NCBI GenBank assembly: GCA_017502305.1
Contig: JAFVVG010000044.1
Span: 1-55,187 of the forward strand
From: Clostridia bacterium
Lineage (GTDB): Bacteria > Bacillota > Clostridia > Christensenellales > Aristaeellaceae
Length of the DNA: 55,187 nucleotides
Reading direction: 5' to 3'
In this document: positions 1 through 8,551 of the stretch, one piece after another
How the letters are laid out: each line of letters starts with the position of its first letter
How positions within the stretch are numbered: position 1 is the first letter of the stretch
Made by a program: the position numbers and the translations under genes
The notes under the pieces: model-generated
What the model saw: the letters and a program-made list of their open reading frames with translations, nothing else
Database searches by the model: none
Told to the model about the DNA's origin: nothing

Positions 1-389
1 CCCCCGCGCGTGCGGGGGAAAAGAGCAACCAGGTGGCACGGTTCAACGATTGCCAGGGATCACCCCCGCGCGTGCGGGGAAAAGGTGTAAACTTCATTCA
101 TGACAGCGGAAACCTGGGGATCACCCCCGCGCGTGCGGGGAAAAGCGGCGGTTGTACTGTTTATCCCTTGCGGCCTGGGGATCACCCCCGCGCGTGCGGG
201 GAAAAGCGGAAAACACAGCAGAAGATACTTCCTTCTGCAGGATCACCCCCGCGCGTGCGGGGAAAAGCGGGCATACACCCACTTGATAAAGGCAGGGTAA
301 GGATCACCCCCGCGCGTGCGGGGAAAAGCCTGCCGTTTCCGCGCCAAAGAATTGACAGTTGGGATCACCCCCGCGCGTGCGGGGAAAAG
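1..389 (-). CRISPR. Type I-E CRISPR array, leader-proximal end truncated
   Basis: Six complete identical 28-bp repeats lie at 57-84, 118-145, 179-206, 240-267, 301-328 and 362-389, and a partial one at 1-23. The period is exactly 61 bp, with 33-nt unique spacers at 24-56, 85-117, 146-178, 207-239, 268-300 and 329-361. On the plus strand the repeat begins GGATCACC and ends GGGGAAAAG, with a C/G-rich palindromic centre that would give the Cas6e-cleaved hairpin. By analogy with other I-E repeats it is transcribed on the minus strand, the same direction as the cas genes, so the leader should lie to the right. Instead the last repeat abuts the cas1 fragment at 390. Repeat 1 carries one extra G in its right stem. 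The array continues past the left window edge. Confidence 0.97.
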
Positions 390-542
390 CGGAACGCAAA
401 CAATCCCTTTTTCATCGCACACAGCAATGGCGCTGTCTTCACGGTTCAGTTGACAATGCTCCAGGTAGAGAAACGTCATACGATCCTGTATGCGTGGCAA
501 TGCCTGCAGATCAGGCCGGATGATTCCGGGAATCTGCGTCAT
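390..542 (-). pseudogene. cas1: cas1e 5' remnant (first 51 codons) fused to CRISPR repeat
   Basis: The ATG at 542-540 overlaps the cas6e TGA as ATGA, the usual translational coupling in I-E operons. The 51 codons before the repeat resemble the Cas1e N-terminus: a short leader ending LPRIQDR, then a first beta-strand region reading MTFLYLEHCQLN and DSAIAV, with the VP where the next strand would begin. Homology stops at base 390, exactly where the CRISPR repeat starts. The frame then runs into repeats and spacers and ends at 243, giving a meaningless 99-aa product. Full Cas1e is about 300 aa, so all catalytic residues are missing. cas2 is not seen. The assignment rests on N-terminal similarity, operon position and the ATGA overlap. 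Confidence 0.85.
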
Positions 543-1192
543 GCATCCTCCACCACCCGTACAACTGTCAGCATGCCCATGCCGTAAGCTTTACCGCGAC
601 CAATGCCTTCCGTCAAGGTGCGACGAAACAGTTCCGCATCCGTAACCGTCAACATGCCCTCAAAAGTTACGCTCAGCAAGGACACGGGACGATTGCCCGT
701 TGCCGGCTTGCGGAACTGGTACCACTGATTCTGCACAACCAGGAATTCTCCCTCCATCAGGGTGAAGCCATGGTTCGGTGCTTTTCCCATCAACCAGCGT
801 TGTTGATGCTCCGCTGTGATATGCGGCATGACCTTTCCGCGTTGGCCGGTGGCTGCATTGCCAGGGCCATGCTTGGTAGGATTCGCCGTCAGGCGGAAAT
901 GCCAGCGTGTACCATCCTGAATCCGAGCAAGCAATGGGGCATAGTCTCGTGTCTCCCAAGCAGCAGACACATCAGCATGGCCAAACTGCTCCGCTGCCGC
1001 TGTCAAATCCGGCTTTTCTTCGCTGAGCAGCATCAGATATTGCTCTCCGCCCAGGGCATCAAGCCGCCACAGATTTCTTTTGCGCTCTCCAGCAAAACTG
1101 CGCTCAATCGCCCCATGGAAATACTTCGGCTCTGCCAGGGCGCGCATTGTATCACGCTTGGTGACGTCCAAGCGCATTCTCGTCAGGTACAT
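539..1192 (-). CDS. cas6e: CRISPR-associated endoribonuclease Cas6e
   Basis: This 217-aa protein matches the length of Cas6e/CasE, the RNase that cuts pre-crRNA at the repeat hairpin and stays bound in Cascade. The N-terminus MYLTRMRLD and the following YFHGAIERSF are typical; His26 in that motif is the expected catalytic histidine and Tyr24 lies next to it. The C-terminus has the glycine-rich RAMP loop GIGRGKAYGMGML. It overlaps the end of cas5e by 10 nt and its stop overlaps the start of the cas1 remnant. With no leader visible, Cas6e would process crRNA out of a transcript reading through from the cas operon. Confidence 0.95.
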   Translation of the reverse strand: MYLTRMRLDVTKRDTMRALAEPKYFHGAIERSFAGERKRNLWRLDALGGEQYLMLLSEEKPDLTAAAEQFGHADVSAAWETRDYAPLLARIQDGTRWHFRLTANPTKHGPGNAATGQRGKVMPHITAEHQQRWLMGKAPNHGFTLMEGEFLVVQNQWYQFRKPATGNRPVSLLSVTFEGMLTVTDAELFRRTLTEGIGRGKAYGMGMLTVVRVVEDA

Positions 1193-1920
1193 GCTTCCAC
1201 CTCCGCCATTGCATCATGGGTGGTATCGTTGTTGAGTTGCTTGGTTGCATACATTTCCTTCACATTTCGGAAGGTATACCGCCGCCAAACCGGATCAAAG
1301 GACAGAGGAACATCCCGCACCTGCGCAGCACCATCATTTTCCGCATCCAGCACCATGCGCAGACGAACAGTATGCTCTGATGCTTGCCACTGCCGCCGCA
1401 TCTGCTCCGTTTCAGAAGCATGCCAAGGCTCTTCAAGCAACGCCTGTTCCAAAGCTTGGTTCCGCAAACCCAAGGATATCGGCAATGTAGCTGGACAGCT
1501 ACGCCGCCCCAAATACAGTGGAAATGCTGGGCAATGCAAGGCGGCCTCCAGCCTCTGCATCATCCCCTCGTCGTCACTGGATACAGCTGCCAAAAATACT
1601 GCATCTGCCAGGTAATAGCGGTAGGTTTGATACGCATCTTCCGGATTAGCATCATCCAGGAATCCCCTGACTGTCTTGTAGCTTTTCACGGTCTGATAAT
1701 CCAGCAGCAACTGTCCTTCCTGCTCCACGCGGATACCAAAGGTAAGCTTATTCAGTTCGTTCAAGCCTTCTATGTTATCCCGCCGGATGCCCAGTGCGCA
1801 CGCCAGCAGACCGATTACGCCACTTTTGGATGGTTCTCGGCGCGTCTGGCGGGTATCAAATTTCGATTCTGTGCCCCAGGACTGCAAGGGCGCAGCAAGC
1901 CGGAGCAAAAGCGTGCTCAT
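1183..1920 (-). CDS. cas5e: Cascade subunit Cas5e
   Basis: The 245-aa protein opens with MSTLLLRLAAPLQSWG, the hallmark Cas5e N-terminus, followed by an SKSGVIGLLACALGI segment also typical of the family. Cas5e is a RAMP protein that caps the 5' handle of the crRNA in Cascade and contacts Cse1. Length is normal. It starts directly after the cas7e stop with no gap and overlaps cas6e by 10 nt, as expected for translationally coupled Cascade genes. No disruption is visible. Confidence 0.95.
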   Translation of the reverse strand: MSTLLLRLAAPLQSWGTESKFDTRQTRREPSKSGVIGLLACALGIRRDNIEGLNELNKLTFGIRVEQEGQLLLDYQTVKSYKTVRGFLDDANPEDAYQTYRYYLADAVFLAAVSSDDEGMMQRLEAALHCPAFPLYLGRRSCPATLPISLGLRNQALEQALLEEPWHASETEQMRRQWQASEHTVRLRMVLDAENDGAAQVRDVPLSFDPVWRRYTFRNVKEMYATKQLNNDTTHDAMAEVEACT

Positions 1921-3000
1921 TTACATCACCTCGTCATCCAAACGACGGGAAACTTCTACAGCCAGTGCCTCAAGCATAGCACGGCGAGGCAGCGTCTGGG
2001 CAAAATCAGCAGCAACCGTCGTGCTGGCAGTAACCCATGCAGCTTCCGGTGCATCCGCAAAAGCCGCATAGACCTTGTTTGCGTAAGTTACCAAGGCATC
2101 TACCGAACGCTGCATGTAACCCTCAGAGCCAGCAACAACCGGTTTTTCAAAGGCTCCTACCAGATTCACGGGTTGATCCTCACGCAAAGTAACGTACACA
2201 AAATCCGGCAAGGTGCGGTTTGCAAAGGTATTCTGCTTGCCCGTAGGCATAGAGGACACAAACGCGTCCACAAATTCGCACACTGCTTGGGCAGCATCAC
2301 TTTGCAGCATCTTTGCCAGATCACTTGCGCACACCGTGGCGTAGCGGTACAGGGTGGAGGAATTGAATTCCACCGTATCCAGGTGTGCCGCACCGGCATT
2401 ATCCTCAGACGCACGGTCATCCACGGCAGTAAAGTAATCATACTCATTATGCACCGTATGGGTGGAGATGGCGTGGGCCACCTGACAGGATGCATCCGTG
2501 TTCAGTTCAGGATTGCTGGCCACCATGCGGCCAAAGAGCGCAACATCCAGCGCCGGCGCATCGTTCAATGCCGTCTGGAAGGCCTTCTTATCCTTGCAGC
2601 CCTCCACAGCTAGCTTCGCCAGGGCTTTCAGCTGCGCGGGACTGATGAAAAACAGTGCATCGGTTACTACCGGATCGCCATCCTTTTTAGCTTTGACTGA
2701 TACTTTTGCAGCTTCCAGGGCGCTTTTTGCCAGGGTCTCGGCATTCGCATCAGGAGCCAGCAATCGGATTTCCTCCACCAGAAGGTCATACACATACTTG
2801 GTACGGATTCCAACCTCCGTTTCGGTCATCCGCTCCATAAACAGCTTTCGCACTGCGCGCTTCCACGCCTGGGAAGACACGCGGGCACGGGTCGTACCGC
2901 CATAAATGGCAGTCTTGGGAGAACCTGTATCATCACGGTTGACGCAGCTGGGCGGCACGTTTTGCAGCACATGGATATCCACATAAAGACGCTTATTCAT
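1921..3000 (-). CDS. cas7e: Cascade backbone subunit Cas7e
   Basis: A 359-aa Cas7e/CasC protein; six copies of it normally form the crRNA-binding backbone of Cascade. The chosen start gives MNKRLYVDIHVLQNVPPS, the standard family N-terminus, followed by NRDDTGSPK and the RARVSSQAWKRA segment. An upstream in-frame start would add six residues but the family pattern and a GGAGG ribosome site 13 nt upstream of this ATG favour 3000. The start lies inside the 3' end of cse2 (8-nt overlap). Length and motifs appear intact. Confidence 0.95.
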   Translation of the reverse strand: MNKRLYVDIHVLQNVPPSCVNRDDTGSPKTAIYGGTTRARVSSQAWKRAVRKLFMERMTETEVGIRTKYVYDLLVEEIRLLAPDANAETLAKSALEAAKVSVKAKKDGDPVVTDALFFISPAQLKALAKLAVEGCKDKKAFQTALNDAPALDVALFGRMVASNPELNTDASCQVAHAISTHTVHNEYDYFTAVDDRASEDNAGAAHLDTVEFNSSTLYRYATVCASDLAKMLQSDAAQAVCEFVDAFVSSMPTGKQNTFANRTLPDFVYVTLREDQPVNLVGAFEKPVVAGSEGYMQRSVDALVTYANKVYAAFADAPEAAWVTASTTVAADFAQTLPRRAMLEALAVEVSRRLDDEVM

Positions 3001-3574
3001 TCTCGTTATCCTCCTCATTCTTGTTCATACGGAAGAAGTCCTGGCCCCAACGTAGCCGTACGCGGTTGGCGGTGGAATCAAATTGGTATTCATACAGATC
3101 TGCCGCGAGCTGGGCGTAGTCAAGTCCAATCCCCGCTGCTTTCAGCAGTGTCACCAACTGACGCAGGCGATAGCTCATCTCCTGGATGTCATCTGCCTGG
3201 GCCACCAGGTTCAGCCTGCGCCAGATACGTTCCCGATTATCATCGTTGCCAGCCAGACGTCGCGCTGCGCTGCCCAGAGAAACATCTTTCACCTGCATGC
3301 TGTCGTTTTTCCCCTGCTGATGCAGAGCGTACAGAGTCAGAGCTGTGTAAACCGCCCATTCAGCGTGGCTGGCCTCACCGCTGGGGCTATGCAATTCCTC
3401 CGGCAATCCTGCCAGGAAGGAACCCCACAGCATTGGAATTTCTCCAGGCGCATGACCAATACCCCGGCGCAAGTGCGCCAGTGAGGCACGACCCCGGCTG
3501 TCATCCCTTCCCTTTTCCAACCGGTTGATTTGCCCTTGCGTGTATTGACGGACTTGATTTTTAGGTGCTGGCAT
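2993..3574 (-). CDS. cse2: Cascade small subunit Cse2
   Basis: The 193-aa product has the position, size and motifs of Cse2/CasB, the helical small subunit that stabilises the displaced strand in the Cascade R-loop. Recognisable pieces are GRASLAHLRRGIG, EWAVYTALTLYALHQQG and RRLNLVAQADD. It overlaps the 3' end of cse1 by 14 nt and the start of cas7e by 8 nt. The acidic C-terminal tail (EEDNENE) is partly dictated by the overlapping cas7e ribosome binding site. Confidence 0.93.
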   Translation of the reverse strand: MPAPKNQVRQYTQGQINRLEKGRDDSRGRASLAHLRRGIGHAPGEIPMLWGSFLAGLPEELHSPSGEASHAEWAVYTALTLYALHQQGKNDSMQVKDVSLGSAARRLAGNDDNRERIWRRLNLVAQADDIQEMSYRLRQLVTLLKAAGIGLDYAQLAADLYEYQFDSTANRVRLRWGQDFFRMNKNEEDNENE

Positions 3575-5204
3575 CAGCTTCTCTCCCTTCAGTCAATGCG
3601 TAGATGCAGCCTTGGTAACGTCCCCAAGCCTTTGGCGTTGAGTAAAAAACAGCTTCCTTGTCCTTGCCTTTTGTCTTGCTTTCCATCACCGTGTGGCCGC
3701 GGTATGCTGTCAAGCCTGCTGCTTCTGCCAATTCTCGTCCCAAGTTCAATGCAATATGCCGTAGCGTCTCCTGCCAGGCATACTCCGCTTCTAAACGCTG
3801 CGGTTCCTCCTGTTCCGCATCCAATGTCATTAGCCATTGCCGGAATGGTTCATCCACACGGAAGAAGAATTCAGCTTTTGCACGTTCGCTGTCGGCTTCT
3901 TCTCCCTTTCCTGCACCACCCGCGGCCTTGCGAAGGTGCAGCGCCAACTGACCGACATAGTATGCGGCGCTCTCACACTTTTTCACTTCATCGGCCACAA
4001 CTTCACGCCATTCCGTCCCCAGCTCCGTCAATATGCCAGCCTGAAAAGCAATGCCGTCGCTGAACGTATCCGTTACAAAGAAATCCTTATCTCCGTACTG
4101 TGCTGCTGCAATCTGGTATGCGATGAAACAACGCTTTTCCAGCACATCAGCCTGAATCAATTCTCGGTGCCAGGTGATAATACCGGGACAATGGCCTTTG
4201 TGCACTGATTGCTCCGTCAACGCCGAAAACTCCCGCCACAGCTTCCGTGCAGGATCATGACGAACCGGCTGATATCCCACAATCGCCTTTTTTTCAATGA
4301 TGGGACGCCACATTGTCATCTGCTCGGCGAATGCATTCTTTCGTTCAAAAAAGTCGCCGCCCAGGAGGCGGAATCCCGTTACGGAGCCATCTTCCCGATC
4401 CAACAGCAGGCGGCGGGACTGCATTGTCAGAAGCGCTGCCTGATCAGGTTTGAGAACGATTTGCACACGTTCCTGCTCCCGTGGTACAGGCAGTTCCCAG
4501 ACGGGTATCGCACTCTGCCATGGCTCCTGCTCTTCTGCATTGATCAGCACCAAATTCAGCATCAATGTTTCAAACAGATTATTGCCTTTCGCCCAAATCA
4601 GTCCCAGCTTACCAAGCCAACCTGCGCCCACCGCTGGTAAATCTTTGCCCTTCGGCTTTGCCGACGTATCATCGAAACCATTCACATACAACAGCCATCG
4701 TGCCGCTTCCGAATAGGTCAGTGTGCGCTTTGCTTCACCTGTGCGCACCGGGAACAATCTCAACTTGTTCGAGCTTTCTGACATCTCACCATTCAGTTTT
4801 GCCGCAGCATATTCTGTCCCGATTTCTGCACTTTTTGCCTGCCAAAATGGTCTTTCTGGATGGAAAAGCCAGAAACGATCCTCATATTGCTGCAGATAGT
4901 CCTCCACCGGTTTTGCTGGAATACTTCCACGCTCCCACAGAGCTTGCCAGCGGTCAAGGGCGTTGTCCATGTTTTTCAGCGGAGCAGGATCGCCATGTTC
5001 ATCCACCCTGGTGAATACTGCATGCAGTACTGCAAGCAGCAGCCGCAGCATGGCAATGTCCTGAGTAGGCATTTCTCCGGCCAGAGAACGGTACTCGTGG
5101 GCATGCGTCAACACATGGAGCAGGGATATCTCCTCCACAGTTGCATCCGAGCGCATCACACGCACCCAAGGCTCATACAGCAGATTAAATTCCTTATCAG
5201 CCAT
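3561..5204 (-). CDS. cse1: Cascade large subunit Cse1 (Cas8e)
   Basis: At 547 aa this fits Cse1/CasA, which recognises the PAM and recruits Cas3. Family features include the N-terminal FNLLYEPWVRV and a SLLHVLTHAHEYRSLAGE segment, the central FFVTDTFSDGIAFQAGILTELGTEW region, and a helical C-terminal bundle from about residue 400. It follows cas3 with no intergenic base and overlaps cse2 by 14 nt. No frameshift is visible, so the target-recognition complex should be functional even though adaptation genes are lost. Confidence 0.93.
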   Translation of the reverse strand: MADKEFNLLYEPWVRVMRSDATVEEISLLHVLTHAHEYRSLAGEMPTQDIAMLRLLLAVLHAVFTRVDEHGDPAPLKNMDNALDRWQALWERGSIPAKPVEDYLQQYEDRFWLFHPERPFWQAKSAEIGTEYAAAKLNGEMSESSNKLRLFPVRTGEAKRTLTYSEAARWLLYVNGFDDTSAKPKGKDLPAVGAGWLGKLGLIWAKGNNLFETLMLNLVLINAEEQEPWQSAIPVWELPVPREQERVQIVLKPDQAALLTMQSRRLLLDREDGSVTGFRLLGGDFFERKNAFAEQMTMWRPIIEKKAIVGYQPVRHDPARKLWREFSALTEQSVHKGHCPGIITWHRELIQADVLEKRCFIAYQIAAAQYGDKDFFVTDTFSDGIAFQAGILTELGTEWREVVADEVKKCESAAYYVGQLALHLRKAAGGAGKGEEADSERAKAEFFFRVDEPFRQWLMTLDAEQEEPQRLEAEYAWQETLRHIALNLGRELAEAAGLTAYRGHTVMESKTKGKDKEAVFYSTPKAWGRYQGCIYALTEGREADAST

Positions 5205-7910
5205 TTATCGGCATTCCTCCTTCCAGTATCGCAATCCGTACTCCGGATCATATTGCAGGGTATAGCCGCCCAAGGAAGCGCACCTCTGTTCATCCAGCAG
5301 CAGGAAGAGTTCACCCCTTAGCGCTGACGCTTGCTGCCATTCCGGCAGATTGCTTCGCGCAATTCCCTCCAGGGTGGCAATCGTCTGTCCCGCCATGGGG
5401 CACACAGCATGTGGCAACCGTATTCTCTGCCGCGCAATGCGCAATGCTTCTTCATGCGATGGTTGTCGTGTCGGGTCAAAACTTGGCGTGTCGCCATAGC
5501 GCGGCACCAAACCGATGCTGCCATCCTGTCGCTTTACCAGCATCAGTACTTCGATAGACGGCTTGCCATCGCGTACCGTCGCATCGCCGATCATTTCATC
5601 ATCGGAGGCATCCGTATCCAGCATCATATTGATGGTGTTCAACTTTGGCCGACGAGACTCTTCGCATTTTGCCAGGCGGAACGTTTTCGCACGGCTTTCC
5701 TGCTCAGCAAGTGCCTTCTTATGATCCAGCCACGCCGGATTATTCTGCATATTATCCGACGGTTCCAAGTAGATTTCCTGCACTAGGTTGGGTATATCAT
5801 CTGGCAGCATCACAGTGTCGGGCAACAGCCGCGCTGTCTGCTGCAGGAGCCAATCTCCATAGATCCTCCGCGATCCTATCTCCGCAGGCAGCACCATGCA
5901 ACATGCACTTTTCAATCGCTCCGGCCGCTCCCTCTTGTGCCGGTGCAATCTTCCCAAGCGCTGTAGCAGTAAATCCATTGGGCACAATTCGGTAATCATC
6001 ACATCTGCGTCAATGTCCAGGGACTGCTCCACCACCTGCGTAGCCACGACAATCAGGCCATCACGTTCCTTCGATGTAGATTGCTTGCCCAGGCGCTTCA
6101 GCAGTTTTTCTTCCCAAACAGCCCTGTCTTCCAGCATGAATCGCGCATGTACCAGCATCACTTCTTTCTCCGGAAGGGCTTGACGCAAAACGTTTGCCAT
6201 CTGCTGCGCACCGTTAACCGTATTGAGAATGACCAAAGCACAGCCGCCCTGAGACAGCCTGTCCCTCAGAAATGCCGGGACACAAGTCTGATCTGCCCGC
6301 TCCATTTGGATCCGATTGCTGACACTTCCGGCATCTACCGTGCAGCAGTGGACACTTTTTCCTTCCGTCCAGGTCAGCAGCGGATATGCTCGACTTTCCT
6401 GCCAGACTCCGGCAGGCGCTTCGCCCAAGTACGCCTTCATCAGTGCAACACGTTTGGCAGCAGGCAGCGTTGCGGAAAGCAGAATGACCGGTACATGATA
6501 GCACCCAAGCCAGTGGAGTGCCCGCTCCAGATAAACATTCATGTAGGCATCATAAGCATGACATTCATCAATGACCACCACTTTGCCTGCCAGGCCGAGA
6601 TGACGCATCATCACATGCTTCTGCCCCAAAGCCGCCATGAGCAACTGATCTACCGTACCAATCACGATATTGGCCAGTAGTGATTTCTTTCGGCCTTCCA
6701 TCCAGGGATGCACCATCAGGCCATCTACATCCAGTGCAGCAGTACGCGGCAGTTCCATATACAGCTGATTCATGTTTGCTGTACCGTGAGCAAGACGTAC
6801 CGCCTGCTGATACTCTTCCGACATTGGCTGTGCCCAGGCGAGCAGGCGTGGAAAAATGCCGTTTGCAGTTGCCTGCGTGGGCATTGCAAAAAAGATTCCA
6901 CCCGCCCCGCACTTCTGTGCAAAGTGCTCTGCTGCAACCAGCGAAGCTTCTGTCTTGCCTACACCCATCTGCGCTTCAATGATCATCAGTCCCGGCGCTA
7001 CGCAGTCACGCGCAATATCCAGCACGGCTTGCTGCAACGGGCGCGGGCTGAAATGAAAGCGCTCGCCAAATTCCGTCGAATTCCACATCGGATATTCACA
7101 CACCAGCGGAGAAGGCAATGCCAGTGCCCGCATCGCTGCATCTACTCGCTCGTCCTCCACTACCAACTCGGGCATAACATCCTGCGGCAACAGCGGGAAA
7201 TAAGTTTGGTTGCTGGCAATCCAGTCTGCCATAATCAGCAACCCGCTCAGGATCATCTGCCCACAACGGCTGATTGATGGCACTTGTTGCAAAGCGGTAA
7301 AGCCGCAGCACGTGAGCGCATAGTTCAGCCACGCCGTCCGCACGTCGTCCCACAGGGCCCCTTGCGGACTGTTCAGCCCTTTCTCATCGTACAGATGCTG
7401 ACCATACGGATAGCGCTCTCCATCCAAACGTTGTGCCTGCCTGCTATCCGCCGGCTTGCCATGGTGTGCCGCAATCACTGCCGCCAACGACGGCGGGCAT
7501 GCGTTTCTTTCCAATCGCAGCCATGCTGCGCCGAGCAGGGCGTGAGGAGACTCACTCGGAGCAATAAAGGCTGAATAGTTGGGTACAGACAGTCCCCGCG
7601 CATCCAATCGTACCCGCAATTCCGCAAGCACCGGCATAGACAGCAGCTTCGACGCAAACACCGGCGTCAGCTTTCCCATATCATGGAGTAACGCTGACAG
7701 TACAACAACTTGCTCCGTTTTGTCTTCATCCTGCGTATTTCGCAACACGTTCTGCACGCTTATTGGCAACCAGTGCCGATATAGGCGCTGCATCACCAAA
7801 CCTGTATCCAGCATATGCCGCCAAGCAGGCAACCACATCCCCTCGGGCGATGATTTGCCCGGCAATAAGCGCAGCACATCATCAAACGAAGGATTCTGCC
7901 AAATAATCAA
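5205..7910 (-). CDS. cas3: CRISPR helicase-nuclease Cas3
   Basis: The 901-aa protein is a full-length type I Cas3, which degrades target DNA marked by Cascade. An N-terminal HD nuclease domain carries His32 (WRHMLDTG) and His76-Asp77 (LLHDMGK), with more histidines at AAHHGKP near 150. The SF2 helicase part follows: MGVGKT at 315-320 (motif I), DECH at 448-451 (motif II), LLSAT near 478 (motif III), and a QRLGRLHRH motif VI further on. All key residues are present. It is first in the operon, about 40 nt after a predicted transcription start, and abuts cse1. The interference machinery thus looks active. Confidence 0.96.
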   Translation of the reverse strand: MIIWQNPSFDDVLRLLPGKSSPEGMWLPAWRHMLDTGLVMQRLYRHWLPISVQNVLRNTQDEDKTEQVVVLSALLHDMGKLTPVFASKLLSMPVLAELRVRLDARGLSVPNYSAFIAPSESPHALLGAAWLRLERNACPPSLAAVIAAHHGKPADSRQAQRLDGERYPYGQHLYDEKGLNSPQGALWDDVRTAWLNYALTCCGFTALQQVPSISRCGQMILSGLLIMADWIASNQTYFPLLPQDVMPELVVEDERVDAAMRALALPSPLVCEYPMWNSTEFGERFHFSPRPLQQAVLDIARDCVAPGLMIIEAQMGVGKTEASLVAAEHFAQKCGAGGIFFAMPTQATANGIFPRLLAWAQPMSEEYQQAVRLAHGTANMNQLYMELPRTAALDVDGLMVHPWMEGRKKSLLANIVIGTVDQLLMAALGQKHVMMRHLGLAGKVVVIDECHAYDAYMNVYLERALHWLGCYHVPVILLSATLPAAKRVALMKAYLGEAPAGVWQESRAYPLLTWTEGKSVHCCTVDAGSVSNRIQMERADQTCVPAFLRDRLSQGGCALVILNTVNGAQQMANVLRQALPEKEVMLVHARFMLEDRAVWEEKLLKRLGKQSTSKERDGLIVVATQVVEQSLDIDADVMITELCPMDLLLQRLGRLHRHKRERPERLKSACCMVLPAEIGSRRIYGDWLLQQTARLLPDTVMLPDDIPNLVQEIYLEPSDNMQNNPAWLDHKKALAEQESRAKTFRLAKCEESRRPKLNTINMMLDTDASDDEMIGDATVRDGKPSIEVLMLVKRQDGSIGLVPRYGDTPSFDPTRQPSHEEALRIARQRIRLPHAVCPMAGQTIATLEGIARSNLPEWQQASALRGELFLLLDEQRCASLGGYTLQYDPEYGLRYWKEECR

Positions 7911-7956
7911 TGGAACCCCTCCAGCAAGCTATTCACAAACGCACTTCGTTGATTAC

Positions 7957-7985
7957 AGTATACCAGTTTGAATTTGACAAATCAA
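7957..7985 (-). promoter_or_regulatory. Predicted promoter of the cas operon
   Basis: Reading the minus strand, a TTGATT -35 element and a TATACT -10 element are separated by 17 bp, placing a transcription start about 40 nt upstream of cas3. Because the array has no leader of its own, this promoter is the only one visible that could drive crRNA synthesis. Confidence 0.6.
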
Positions 7986-8346
7986 GGCGAACACCAACCT
8001 ATGTTTTCCCCAAGCACATGATTATCAATTCGGAGTGTCTTGGGGGCTCTGCTTCGTTCACAAGCGAATGAAGTTAAGCCCTTTGCGCCCGTTCATATAG
8101 CGTACAAAAACGGCGTTTGTAAATTCGCTGCAGGAATTGTAACGGAATAAATTTCACTGCACAATAAACCTTCCCTGGTCGTTGATTGCAAATCGGAATC
8201 CATAACGATTCGCTGTGATTTTCGTCATCAAATCAGTGCTGACAAATCGGCTAAAAACGTGGGGAAATAAGCGTATTAGGCGTAAATATTTTCAACAAAA
8301 CTATTGCAATGAAAAACAAGCATTAACACCTTCGTCCCCTTTCAAC
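7986..8346. other. AT-richer non-coding interval between cas promoter and helicase promoter
   Basis: No convincing gene is present. A hairpin with arms CCCCAAG(C)AC at 8008-8017 and GTGTCTTGGGG at 8035-8045 is the only clear structure. Base composition is visibly more AT-rich than the surrounding genes. The role is unknown. Confidence 0.5.
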
Positions 8347-8375
8347 TTGACAAAAATACCTATTTATGGTATAAT
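8347..8375 (+). promoter_or_regulatory. Consensus sigma-A promoter of helicase-like gene
   Basis: TTGACA at 8347-8352 and TATAAT at 8370-8375 are both perfect consensus hexamers with the ideal 17-bp spacing. Transcription would start near 8382, about 170 nt before the helicase start codon, leaving a long untranslated leader. Confidence 0.8.
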
Positions 8376-8425
8376 TCTGCCACCGACAGAAGAACAGCCA
8401 TTTCAGACCCCTCGTCATCCTGTGA

Positions 8426-8475
8426 GCCTCTCATAAGATCGCGTTGTTCGAGAGACGTCCCCTGTGACGTTCTTT
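8426..8475 (+). terminator. Terminator-like hairpin in the 5' leader of the helicase-like gene
   Basis: AGACGTC (8453-8459) can pair with GACGTTCT (8466-8473) around a short loop, followed directly by a run of T. Just upstream, CTCTC (about 8429) can pair with GAGAG (8450-8454), overlapping the left arm of the terminator stem, so the two structures could be mutually exclusive. A second hairpin with arms GCCCCG and CGGGGC follows at about 8482-8513. This is an attenuator-like layout, or a short RNA ending at the T run. Confidence 0.45.
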
Positions 8476-8551
8476 TTTGTCGCCCCGCAGCATGGCTTTT
8501 GCCCGCTACGGGGCTGGTTGTTGTTTTGGACGGAATTCAAAAAGGAGAACA

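Noticed and set aside
390..422. cas1-derived segment as a genuine 33-nt self-targeting spacer
   Set aside because: No repeat follows at 423, and the cas1 reading frame continues without a break to the ATG, so it is gene sequence, not a spacer.
33..587. 184-codon open frame across the CRISPR array
   Set aside because: It consists of translated repeats (PRVRGK, HPRACGEK) and is a by-product of the regular 61-bp period.
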